DNA of 64,000 nucleotides. It comes from Fibrobacterota bacterium. Its GTDB lineage: Bacteria > Fibrobacterota > Chitinivibrionia > Chitinivibrionales > Chitinispirillaceae. The translations under genes were made by a program, and so were the position numbers. The DNA lies in the NCBI GenBank assembly GCA_023436145.1, contig JAEZKP010000023.1, positions 1-64,000 on the forward strand. The letters run 5' to 3'. Of this stretch, positions 45,901 to 53,705 are shown piece after piece. The notes below the pieces were generated by a model. That model was not told the DNA's origin and did no database searches. It saw only the letters and a list, made by a program, of their open reading frames with translations. Numbering within the stretch: position 1 is the first letter of the stretch; each line of letters opens with the position of its first letter.

Positions 45901-48145
45901 TGAAGGGCAGCTTAATGAACTGCATCAGAGTACCGAACAGACGAGGGAAAACCTCAACCATCAGCTTGCAGAACAGGCTGCTCAATCAGTACAGGAAGCG
46001 CGGACACAGATTCACGAACTTCGTGTTGCAGCGGGGGGAATTGTCGGCCGTATAGAAGATGCTGTCAACCGATTCCTTGAAGATCCTGTGAAATTTATCA
46101 TTGACGGACTTTTGTCGCTTGCAGGTATTTCTCCACCAGCTTTCTGGGCGCTGATTAACCGTATACAGTCTGTTATTGAGGACATCGCGGATGATCCGAT
46201 GAATTTCGCAAACAACCTAGCTGCTGCTCTGGGACAAGGATTCAGCCAATTCTTTGACAATTTCGGCACCCATATTCTCAGTGGTTTTTTCGACTGGCTC
46301 TTTTCTGGTTTAGGTTCTGTAGGAGTTCAGCTACCGACAGATTTTTCATTGAAAAGTATAATAACGTTCTGTCTTCAACTGATGGGGATTACCTGGCCTA
46401 ACATTCGCCGAATGCTGGTAAAACATATTGGGGAACAAAACATTGCACTTATCGAGCAGGCAGTCCAATTACTTTCGACCCTTATTGAACAAGGCCCTGA
46501 GGGTATTTTTGAAATGATAAAAGAGAGGCTTGATCCTCAAACTATTCTCAATCAGGTTTTGGAAGCTGCAGTTTCTTACCTTATAGAGACATTGATTACT
46601 CGGGTTTCAGCACGCATTGTCATGATGTTTAACCCTGCTGGTGCGATAGTACAGGCTATCGAAGTTATCTACCGTATTATTTCTTGGGTATTCCAGAATG
46701 CCGCCCGCATCTTCAGTCTGGTAGAAACAGTTGTCAATGGAGCAGCCCAGCTAATTGCAGGTAATATCTCGGGAATGGCTGGTGCCGTTGAGGGAGCATT
46801 GGCAAGATTAATTGCGCCAGTTATCGATTTTCTTGCAGGATTTTTAGGATTGGGAAGTTTACCTGAGAGAATCGCCGACACAATTCGCGGATTTCAGCAA
46901 ATGGTGCTGGGGATTATAGAGAGAGTGATTGATTTTATTGCAACGAGGGCACGCTCGCTGTTAAGGAGTTTGGGGATTGGAGGAGGAGATGGCAACCAGC
47001 AGGAAAATGGCAATGAAATTGATACTGAAGTTGGTGAGTCGGTTAGTATAACTGCAGGTTCAGAGCATCATACCTTGTTATTTATCGTAAGAAACGGAAA
47101 TCCACAACTTGTATTGCGAAGCAGGGAAGCACTTGTAATTGATTATTTAAACAGTGAACAAATAAGAAATGCAGTCGAGCATGACAACAATCTTTCAAGA
47201 AAAGTTAATAGTGCCAGAAGACTTGCTCAGGAAACTGATATAGAAGGTGACAATGTTCTCAGGTTGATGCGCGGTCAAGATATACAACATGCTAGAGATG
47301 CTGATAATAGGGTAGAATTAAAGGAGCAAAGACTTGCATCACTGTTAACAGAGATTATTTCTTCTGTGGGAACTGAGGAGGATTCTATTTTTCAAATACT
47401 CGGTCAAAATATAAATCAAATAGAAAAAGCCCCAAACGGTTATCGCTTATTTGATCGGCAGGTTGCAGTATTGAACAATTCATTCAAGGAAATCAGTCGA
47501 GCAGCAGGAAGAGGAGAATCCGGGGGCGATAGAGAATATCCACATGTTCACGTTGAAGAAAGCAGAAGTATTGAAGCAGGAAAGGGACCTATGCAAGGTG
47601 ATTGGGCTCTCATAGAAGAATTCCTGAAGCAGGTAAAAACTTTGTCTTCCAGCCAGATAAATGGTGACGAGGCTCCCGAAATTCTTTCAAATGCAGCTGC
47701 TTTCGGGGCAAGCCTCATAAACCGAACTAAAAGTCGTCCTGAATTTGCTAGTGGAGTGCGTTCACAAATAACAAGAATGATTGAGGTTATCAGAGCAGGA
47801 GGCAATGTAACTGGTATTGAAGTACCAATTGGAAGATGTAGGCATATTGATTATACTATCCAGGAAAATGTAAGTAATAATATTTTAAATATCGGTATTG
47901 AATACAAACACTGGACTGGCAATCTAAGTGAATCACGTCGACGTGGACTTACAAACAGGTTGTCTAACCAGCTCACGGCTTATATAAACGGAGCCCAAGG
48001 CGCAAATCTTCAGAAGCTTATATTAGAGTGGCGCGGCTGGAATGGCCTGGATTCTGTTTCAAAAGGAAGGTTCTCTCGTGTCATCAATGTGGCAATTCAG
48101 CTGGCAGCAAGTAAAGGTATTGAATTTGAACGGAGATTTTTATGA
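42983..48145 (+). CDS. Giant eCIS cargo: DUF4157 core, helical module, C-terminal PD-(D/E)XK-like nuclease
   Basis: This 1720-aa protein begins with the cargo leader LQRTMGNRAVGRFIQ and KPGDKYEQEAERVASQVM (56-95). Residues 110-310 are charged repeats of the form EEEKVQTAPIISRQ. DUF4157 spans about 347-423, with HELTH at 413-417. A Ser/Gln-rich linker, a helical region and a hydrophobic module (about 1030-1330, with FNPAGAIVQAIEVIY) of the kind seen in other large DUF4157 proteins follow. The tip shows D1623, E1640-Y-K1642 and QLTAY (1663-1667), the D...ExK and QxxxY signatures of PD-(D/E)XK nucleases. It is probably a loaded toxin that cuts nucleic acid. Confidence 0.8.
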   Translation: MSMVKTKAHHSEKAAPTANKSHIQAPHQSTYSLGPEHTPFISPKYAFTSFAGIQMLQRTMGNRAVGRFIQRKLTVGKPGDKYEQEAERVASQVMKMPSPVISRTSKEEKDDTIQTKPIAEQITPLVQCQPGEEEKVQTAPIISRQTEKEEEQVQRTSIIERQEEEKSVQMTPAVPEKEEKLQAASSLQCQQTDEEKVQTLPIIFQKAEEEELVQAFPVIERQEKDEESVQKAPSLSPEKEESVQTSPIIQNQEDEKKGMQKAPAVQFQSEKEDMVSRLPIIQPQGNKDEQIQTDQMAQSASEDKKEIQRSIASLTSINVQRRASADSSGVSQHQEQMIQSSKGSGSPLSPNTRQFFENRFSADFSEVRIHNDSQAANLSQNLNAQAFTVGNDIYFNKGKYDTGTSAGKGLLAHELTHTVQQGASENSAQIQETIQREVATPQSTGSAPVAQQAASPPSRPVAGSAGAGAQSSAPSGQSSGSRPSHSEGTSSVAGAGEISTSGQQPQAASEGSTSSRNASAGNGSTSDGVSAGSQGAPPLASGISDTLLLPEYRSDLTDEEQSRLSEVDDRSATAVTQIDELPSAGETVAEAQAAVAEPQEETASRAQGDIIAALDHREPPSPEIEEICQRIREVIRSKRPPDEDSLIDADPQQMAQEAGNQLDSSIQGETQRMQGEYESVNRSPEGQPTQTPQEPQGQPESVETTDINATTATPDAPGSEDVDLSADVEANRNRMTEAGMDSEPAQIVQDGPIAEARDAQGELEQMAERDPAEVLAETIQARANAAQNMAELQQRAMEALASSRANTVNRRATEIQRTSETEEQIRQRIGNEAQQIVNNTRQQVNSLLEPLSRNAMQRWNTGKEVLATRFSQTLAEVKRWIDERHSGVEGFIVSIGDAIVGLPDWVTQTYDRAEREFGDGVCDLIRDISSEVNGVIASAQALISDSRDRIARLFTDNLPQSLQSWAAEQQAQFEGQLNELHQSTEQTRENLNHQLAEQAAQSVQEARTQIHELRVAAGGIVGRIEDAVNRFLEDPVKFIIDGLLSLAGISPPAFWALINRIQSVIEDIADDPMNFANNLAAALGQGFSQFFDNFGTHILSGFFDWLFSGLGSVGVQLPTDFSLKSIITFCLQLMGITWPNIRRMLVKHIGEQNIALIEQAVQLLSTLIEQGPEGIFEMIKERLDPQTILNQVLEAAVSYLIETLITRVSARIVMMFNPAGAIVQAIEVIYRIISWVFQNAARIFSLVETVVNGAAQLIAGNISGMAGAVEGALARLIAPVIDFLAGFLGLGSLPERIADTIRGFQQMVLGIIERVIDFIATRARSLLRSLGIGGGDGNQQENGNEIDTEVGESVSITAGSEHHTLLFIVRNGNPQLVLRSREALVIDYLNSEQIRNAVEHDNNLSRKVNSARRLAQETDIEGDNVLRLMRGQDIQHARDADNRVELKEQRLASLLTEIISSVGTEEDSIFQILGQNINQIEKAPNGYRLFDRQVAVLNNSFKEISRAAGRGESGGDREYPHVHVEESRSIEAGKGPMQGDWALIEEFLKQVKTLSSSQINGDEAPEILSNAAAFGASLINRTKSRPEFASGVRSQITRMIEVIRAGGNVTGIEVPIGRCRHIDYTIQENVSNNILNIGIEYKHWTGNLSESRRRGLTNRLSNQLTAYINGAQGANLQKLILEWRGWNGLDSVSKGRFSRVINVAIQLAASKGIEFERRFL

Positions 48146-48843
48146 AAATAATAAAATATGATAACATAACTGCACAACTTTTTTTTAAACCTCTTTTCAC
48201 CCATGAAATTGCTTTAGAAAAGATATGCAACTTTTATGATCTTTTGGACGACATGCTTGTTTTTAACGACGAAACAGATGAAAAAATATTGAATGAGAAA
48301 AATTTTTCATTATTTAAAGAATGTGGTTACATTATATATCTAAAAACTAGAAACAAACTGCCTTATATCGATGAACAAATACAGATCATTGTATCACATT
48401 CCTATACAGACGACAATCAGTGTTCAATTTTTTCACTGGATCCAGTAATAGGAGATGTAGCCATTGATATTATTAATCAAATTTGGAAGTTTTTTCTTAT
48501 CATATTTGAATATGCATGTACAAAACTAGTTCCATTCATGGGTATCCTTAACGTTATAGATACTGAAAGGGAAATGAATGCTATAACAGATACTTTCCCA
48601 TGTCAAGCTAATGACCTTCCAGTTTTTTTTCCACCTGCATTTTTTATAAAAAATGGATATCTTTCAGATGAATTATTCAATGAAATAAAATCACTTCCTG
48701 CTCCAATGAATAAAAATGTAGGAAATGGTCAATTTATTACTGTTATGCCAACACTGATAGAAACGCCATCAGATATAATTATTCAACATATTGATCAACT
48801 TAACAAAGGTAAGTTTCAATTTGGTTTACCAGAATTTAAATGA
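48142..48843 (+). CDS. Candidate immunity protein for the giant cargo
   Basis: This 233-aa protein has no family I recognise. It is acidic, cytoplasmic (no signal or membrane segment) and notably AT-rich: one 60-base line counts 19 G/C, against 28 in the helical region of the toxin gene. Its start overlaps the toxin stop by 4 bases. Such placement and composition are typical of immunity genes behind polymorphic toxin tips. Many eCIS cargos lack immunity genes, so the pairing would be informative. It could also be a chaperone for loading. Confidence 0.5.
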   Translation: MKIIKYDNITAQLFFKPLFTHEIALEKICNFYDLLDDMLVFNDETDEKILNEKNFSLFKECGYIIYLKTRNKLPYIDEQIQIIVSHSYTDDNQCSIFSLDPVIGDVAIDIINQIWKFFLIIFEYACTKLVPFMGILNVIDTEREMNAITDTFPCQANDLPVFFPPAFFIKNGYLSDELFNEIKSLPAPMNKNVGNGQFITVMPTLIETPSDIIIQHIDQLNKGKFQFGLPEFK

Positions 48844-49061
48844 GGTTTTCAATGTGTAATTCAGCAAATAATAGTAAAAACATAAAAAACAATTACTCTA
48901 GCATCAGTCAGGATAAGACTTTAATCGACCCTAAAACCAAATTCCAAGCCAAACTCAACACCATCCTCAGTGGTGTCGTCTCCAAACTCGAATCCCTTGC
49001 AAAAGAGGTTTTACCAAAAGAAGAACTCGATAAAATCAACAAAAACAATGAAAATGGATGA
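48840..49061 (+). CDS. Small unknown protein coupled to the candidate immunity gene
   Basis: This 73-aa protein overlaps the preceding stop by 4 bases. The N-terminal half is Asn/Ser-rich. The C-terminal half is a charged helix (LNTILSGVVSKLESLAKEVLPKEELDKI). ATG 48852 is an alternative start. It may be an accessory of the toxin-immunity pair. Confidence 0.4.
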   Translation: MRFSMCNSANNSKNIKNNYSSISQDKTLIDPKTKFQAKLNTILSGVVSKLESLAKEVLPKEELDKINKNNENG

Positions 49062-49109
49062 ATAAATATTAAACATCATATAAACACTTAACGATCAATT
49101 AGAAATATC

Positions 49110-49346
49110 ATGAACACAATCATCGAAAACTATCTCTCCCTCCTCTACCGTCTTTTCGAATACGATATTCACATATTCAGTAAACCATGGCTCTATTACA
49201 TCGCACTGATACCAGCGATCGGCTATCTGATCTTTTTCTTTGTTAAATGGACCGTACTCACTACACCCATCTGGTTACCGCTCTCAATTATATTAAATTC
49301 ATTGCGACGGGGATGTGGACGGCAGAGGATTGGTAAAGAGAATTAA
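49110..49346 (+). CDS. Small membrane protein between cargo modules
   Basis: This 78-aa protein has one or two membrane segments (WLYYIALIPAIGYLIFFFVKW, then LTTPIWLPLSIIL) and a basic C-terminus (RRGCGRQRIGK). No family was recognised. The size, two hydrophobic stretches and charged tail are holin-like, and an M15 wall hydrolase lies 4 kb downstream, so a role in particle release is conceivable but unproven. No ribosome site is evident. Confidence 0.45.
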   Translation: MNTIIENYLSLLYRLFEYDIHIFSKPWLYYIALIPAIGYLIFFFVKWTVLTTPIWLPLSIILNSLRRGCGRQRIGKEN

Positions 49347-49410
49347 TTTCGTACAAACGTGATTATAGTCATTTAAAAACGTTTTAACCTTTTCCGGAGG
49401 ATACCCCCAA

Positions 49411-51033
49411 ATGGCCAGACGATCTCGGAAACGGACAATTGCACCTCAGGCTTCCCCTGCGATTATTTCACATCCGATAAGGTCAAATAAAAATAAGACC
49501 GTGCATCCGGGTGTGGATTCCGTGATGATGCTTCAGAGGACAATCGGTAACCGGGCCGTGGGGAGCCTTTTGCATTCTGGAATTCTGCAGGCAAAGCTTA
49601 AAGTCGGTAGTCCTGGCGACAGATTCGAACGACAAGCCGACGCTGTTGCGAATCAAGTGGTTTCTATGCCTGATCCATCTGTTCAACGCACAACCGATGA
49701 TGAAAAAAAGATGCAAACCTCACCCATCGCTTCCACAATTACTCCTCTTGTGCAAACCTCTGCGGAAGAAAAGGAAGAAGTACAAAAAGCACCTTCAGAT
49801 GATAAAAAGGAAGAAGAGGTGTTGCAACGTGCCGCGATCCCCGAAGACGAGAAAAAGGAACAACCGGTCATGCGTAAATCAATAAGTGAAGATGAAGAAT
49901 TGCCGGTACAGGGGAAAGCAAACCCTGATACCAGCACCGCAAAGTCAGGGAACATCTCTCCTCACATTGAGGCCGGTTTATCTGTATCCGGCAGTGGCAG
50001 GCCATTGTCTGAAAGCGACCGAGCCTATTTCGAGCCACGATTCGGAACTTCATTCGAAAAAGTTCGATTACATACTGATTCAAAATCTGCTCAACTTTCT
50101 TCTGATCTCAATGCGCAGGCTTTCACTATTGGAAAAAATGTCTATTTCGGTACCGGTAAGTATGATACAGGATCGAGTGCCGGGAAGCGGCTTATGGCAC
50201 ATGAGTTGACTCATGTGGTTCAGCAGGGTAACTCAAATTTCTCCCAGTGTCGAAAAACTGACAAACAATCTATTAATCCCCTCATCGAATTACGGTCATC
50301 TCCAGACTTTAATCTGCAACGCCAGAAAACTAAATCACCAGATACGCCAGAAATGGCAGAACGTCGCAAACTGCTGCCAAACTTCTGTCGTAATTATGAA
50401 TTTTCTATGAATGTACAGGATGGAATCGTCAAGGCTATGCTCGCGTTTTCCCCCTCTCAGCTCAATAAAATGCTTAGCGCAGGTGTGCGTTTCTGGGATC
50501 AAGGAATCCCGCCCGAATTGGAATCGGAAAATATCGAGTTCGATATTAAACATTCCGGTTTGGCACGATACATACCCCAGTTAAGAATCATCCAATTGGA
50601 TAAAAAGCTTTCGGTCGAAAATCTTCGGCATGAATTAGCTCATGCCTGGGATAATGTTCGTGTTATTACATCTCCTGTTGCTCTGGAGAAATTACCACCG
50701 AAAAAGCGAGACTCGGTAATAGTTGCCAAACAGAAGATGTGGTCGGATACAACTTTAAAAGAAATGTTTGAAGCATATAAAAAAAGAGTACCGCGACGTG
50801 AATTGTCATTTGATGGTCCTTCTACCAGTGAAGGCCTTTCAACAAAATCGGTAAGAGAATTCTACGCTGAAGGTTATGCCGTTTTTCATGGGTCTAATGA
50901 TTTTTCAAAGGCCCGTTTGCTACGATACGCGCCAGAGCTCTATGATCTGTTGGAAAAGGAAGCAAAGCAAAATAGATTGATGACTCCGGATCGTCAATAT
51001 TTAAAGAAGTTTATTGAGGAAAATTATAAATAA
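49411..51033 (+). CDS. eCIS cargo: DUF4157 plus anthrax-lethal-factor-like metalloprotease
   Basis: This 540-aa protein has the cargo leader (LQRTIGNRAVGSLLHSG, SPGDRFERQADAVANQVV, 41-85), a charged repeat stretch (about 92-168) and DUF4157 (about 198-275, HELTH 264-268). The C-terminal domain (about 315-540) has a zinc motif HELAH (407-411). Downstream, VREFYAEGYAVFHGSND...YAPELYDLLEK strongly recalls the catalytic domain of anthrax lethal factor, where EFFAEAF...NAP..F carries the third ligand; here it would be E483. The likely product is a zinc protease toxin that cleaves a protein in the target cytoplasm. No immunity gene is obvious. Confidence 0.78.
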   Translation: MARRSRKRTIAPQASPAIISHPIRSNKNKTVHPGVDSVMMLQRTIGNRAVGSLLHSGILQAKLKVGSPGDRFERQADAVANQVVSMPDPSVQRTTDDEKKMQTSPIASTITPLVQTSAEEKEEVQKAPSDDKKEEEVLQRAAIPEDEKKEQPVMRKSISEDEELPVQGKANPDTSTAKSGNISPHIEAGLSVSGSGRPLSESDRAYFEPRFGTSFEKVRLHTDSKSAQLSSDLNAQAFTIGKNVYFGTGKYDTGSSAGKRLMAHELTHVVQQGNSNFSQCRKTDKQSINPLIELRSSPDFNLQRQKTKSPDTPEMAERRKLLPNFCRNYEFSMNVQDGIVKAMLAFSPSQLNKMLSAGVRFWDQGIPPELESENIEFDIKHSGLARYIPQLRIIQLDKKLSVENLRHELAHAWDNVRVITSPVALEKLPPKKRDSVIVAKQKMWSDTTLKEMFEAYKKRVPRRELSFDGPSTSEGLSTKSVREFYAEGYAVFHGSNDFSKARLLRYAPELYDLLEKEAKQNRLMTPDRQYLKKFIEENYK

Positions 51034-51107
51034 TCTAATTAATTTCTACATGCTCTAGATTAGAGACTAAATCATGTGATTTTACATGAGAGGAATGGGT
51101 ACTTCAT

Positions 51108-52436
51108 ATGGCTGGACGGACAAGAAAAAAAACGACAGTGACCTCTCAGTCGGTAGTAACTTCAGGCTCATCAAAACAAAATGCTGCTAATAAGCCTGCG
51201 AAGAATCCGGCAGTAGATCCCATTTTTACATTACAGCGTACTATCGGAAACCGTGCTGTGTCCGTGCTTTTACATTCCGGCTATCTTCAAACAAAACCTG
51301 CTGTTGGTCAGCCGGGCGATTCATACGAACGTGAAGCGGATAGTGTCGCACAGCGTGTGGTCTCAATGCCAAAACCTGCAGTCCAGCGATCGAGTATTGA
51401 AAATGATACTAAAATTCAGAAATCACCTGCTGTTTCAGAAAATTCTTCTTTACGTCTCCCTGCCCGTGTTATTCAACACCTTGATAAACCGATTAAATAT
51501 TCAGGAGTTCATCCCCTCTCTGCTGTCATTACTTCTGATGGTATTGTGATCCTATTCAATGATGGTGGAGAATTGTATGTCGATCGTTTATCCAAGCCAC
51601 TCGATGCTTCTATTTTAACAAAAATTGAAGAGGACAGGCGTGAGGAATCTATAAAAGGCGAGAGATGGTATCAAACGCTTTTGCGTTGGCTGGGCCCATC
51701 ACCTTCCGTTGCTTCAATGGTGGAAGCCTATGCTGAGTGGGAACTTTCCGACCGACTTTATATCATTGATAAGATAGCAAAAGGCGGAACTATCAAGGAT
51801 GTTTTAGATAATCTTGATTCTCTTAACGAATCTAATTTTCAGGTACTAGTAACCAGTGCGGCTGTGATTCCGATTGTTGCAAGTATTGGTCTTATGCCTG
51901 CACCTGCCGGAACAACGGCAGGGAATGTCGTTTCAGTAGGAACGAAAGGAGTCGGAGCCCGTGCACTCAAACGTGCCGGTTTGAACCGGATGGCAGCTGT
52001 AGCCAGCAGTCGACAAACAGCACTCATGGCCGTAAGGGATCAAGCCACAAAGGAGCTGGCGAGGGCACGTTTACGCGGAGGACCGGTAATTGTGAATATT
52101 GGAGGTAAAGGAGAGGTAAAAGGTGCAATAAATCTTAATCCAAATTTTTCGAGTGTCGAAAACATGCCAAGCTGGCCTAACTGGGTAAATGGTAAAGGTG
52201 AAGAGATAGCTCATTTATTTCCTCCAGGTTCGATTGATGAAGTATGTTCTGTCAAATTGTGGGCTGGTGTAAGTTGGCCCAAAATTGTCGAAGGAATTAA
52301 ATTCGTACTTAAACCCGGTGGGAAAGTAAGTCTGAACCAGCTAGGGCCTGTAAAGCCCATTGTTGATGCACTAGAAAAAGCAGGCTTTAAAGATATTAAA
52401 GTCATAGCAGATGCACTCGTTGAGGCTGTGAGGTAG
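51108..52436 (+). CDS. eCIS cargo with leader only and a methyltransferase-like C-terminus
   Basis: This 442-aa protein keeps the leader LQRTIGNRAVSVLLHSG and QPGDSYEREADSVAQRVVSMP (42-88), very close to the preceding cargo, but lacks the DUF4157 core: no HELTH motif follows. A helical middle with a hydrophobic stretch (about 245-275, IPIVASIGLMPAPAGTTAG) leads to a C-terminal domain (325-442). This contains a Gly loop NIGGKG and FVLKPGGKVSL, the motif I and post-II strands of class I SAM methyltransferases, as in several polymorphic toxins. The domain is short and may be degenerate. It starts 75 bases after the previous cargo. Confidence 0.65.
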   Translation: MAGRTRKKTTVTSQSVVTSGSSKQNAANKPAKNPAVDPIFTLQRTIGNRAVSVLLHSGYLQTKPAVGQPGDSYEREADSVAQRVVSMPKPAVQRSSIENDTKIQKSPAVSENSSLRLPARVIQHLDKPIKYSGVHPLSAVITSDGIVILFNDGGELYVDRLSKPLDASILTKIEEDRREESIKGERWYQTLLRWLGPSPSVASMVEAYAEWELSDRLYIIDKIAKGGTIKDVLDNLDSLNESNFQVLVTSAAVIPIVASIGLMPAPAGTTAGNVVSVGTKGVGARALKRAGLNRMAAVASSRQTALMAVRDQATKELARARLRGGPVIVNIGGKGEVKGAINLNPNFSSVENMPSWPNWVNGKGEEIAHLFPPGSIDEVCSVKLWAGVSWPKIVEGIKFVLKPGGKVSLNQLGPVKPIVDALEKAGFKDIKVIADALVEAVR

Positions 52437-52539
52437 TAAATAAGAAAAAATAAAAAGTGAAAAGCTTTCATATTGATACTTTTGAGAATATAATAATCAT
52501 CCTTTTACAGTTAACCTTTTTCAAAAGGAAACCCATTTC

Positions 52540-53160
52540 ATGAGTTCACTTCATTGTCCAAAATCTTCCCGTGGCTTTCTCTTCCTCCACGAACTAATCA
52601 CCGAGACCACCAAAAACTCTCTTCAATCCACCTCCTTTCTCTACGCACTCATCGATATTCTTGAAGAGAAAGGATTGATCTCCATAGATGAGCTGGATGA
52701 AAAGAAAAAAGGGATCGCAGCACGTCTGGTCGAGCGACATGCAAAAAGTGGTCTGGGACTCATGTACCAGGACCCGGAAATGGACAAATATAGTTTTCAG
52801 GGTGAATCTGAGGTCGATTGCGCAAAACATATCTCCAAATGCAAAGCTATTTGTTGTAAAATTCCCTTTGCCCTGTCCCGGCAGGATGTAAATGAAGGTA
52901 TAGTACGCTGGGATTTTGGGCGCCCATATGTCATTGAACACGGAGATGATGGCTATTGCGAGCATCTTGACCGCAAAACATTCCATTGTACCGTGCATAA
53001 TAACCGCCCCCTACCCTGCCGTGGGTTCGACTGCCATGATTCCAAAAGATGGAAAATCTGGAAAGATGAAGAATGCTCCCAACTCGATAACAGTTTAGAT
53101 GAACGTATCAGAGAGAGTGTTTCGATCTGCTACTCCAGGAATCGGGCTATTAACAAGTAA
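52540..53160 (+). CDS. YkgJ-like cysteine-cluster protein
   Basis: This 206-aa protein holds the cysteine pattern CAKHISKCKAICCKIPFAL, then CEHLDRKTFHCTVHNNRP and PCRGFDCH, matching the YkgJ/UPF0153 cysteine cluster thought to bind zinc or an Fe-S cluster. The N-terminal ~90 residues are helical. The family is poorly understood, but members occur near contractile injection loci. An AAAGGAAA site precedes the start. Confidence 0.7.
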   Translation: MSSLHCPKSSRGFLFLHELITETTKNSLQSTSFLYALIDILEEKGLISIDELDEKKKGIAARLVERHAKSGLGLMYQDPEMDKYSFQGESEVDCAKHISKCKAICCKIPFALSRQDVNEGIVRWDFGRPYVIEHGDDGYCEHLDRKTFHCTVHNNRPLPCRGFDCHDSKRWKIWKDEECSQLDNSLDERIRESVSICYSRNRAINK

Positions 53161-53196
53161 TACAATACAATGTTACTTTAAAAGAAAGTTTATATC

Positions 53197-53652
53197 ATGA
53201 AAAACTGTAGTGAACCCAAGACTAATAATCCTTCGATCCATTCTATAACATCTTCCTTGCGAGCCGATTTTGCGATCATCACTTTTAATGAACACCTGGG
53301 TAATAAAAAAGAAGATCTCAAAATCCCTCACAATGTCAACCCGATCTGGGTGGGGGATCAAACAACAATAAAAGAATTTTACATCGAAGGGAACCCGGTT
53401 TTTGGCCATGCTTACCTGCAGATAATGGTATACGAAGTTCATTTCCCTGGCCATAAAGTCTTGATTAACGGAACGGAACTCCCCTTTTACGACCTTCCAC
53501 CCTGTAAAGGTCAATGGCTGAACTCCATTGCACCAATCGGAGTAGAGCTACGTAAAAATTCCATCAACACTATCCAGATCATTCGAAATCCTGTCCATCA
53601 GGATAATTTTATCATCGGTCATGTTGTTGTACACTGGAGAGAAATCTGTTAA
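53197..53652 (+). CDS. Unknown 151-aa eCIS-linked beta-rich protein
   Basis: I do not recognise a family. No signal peptide is present. The sequence is beta-rich with conserved-looking strands FYIEGNPVFGHAYLQIMVYEV, HKVLINGTELPFYDLPP and NSINTIQIIRNP...VVHWREIC. The arrangement resembles a jelly-roll or carbohydrate-binding sheet. It lies between the cysteine-cluster gene and the wall hydrolase on the same strand, within the presumed eCIS unit. Confidence 0.5.
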   Translation: MKNCSEPKTNNPSIHSITSSLRADFAIITFNEHLGNKKEDLKIPHNVNPIWVGDQTTIKEFYIEGNPVFGHAYLQIMVYEVHFPGHKVLINGTELPFYDLPPCKGQWLNSIAPIGVELRKNSINTIQIIRNPVHQDNFIIGHVVVHWREIC

Positions 53653-53705
53653 TTCTATATTAACCCTTCATTTAATAACTTCTTTTTTCCTCAAAGGAGA
53701 CCACA

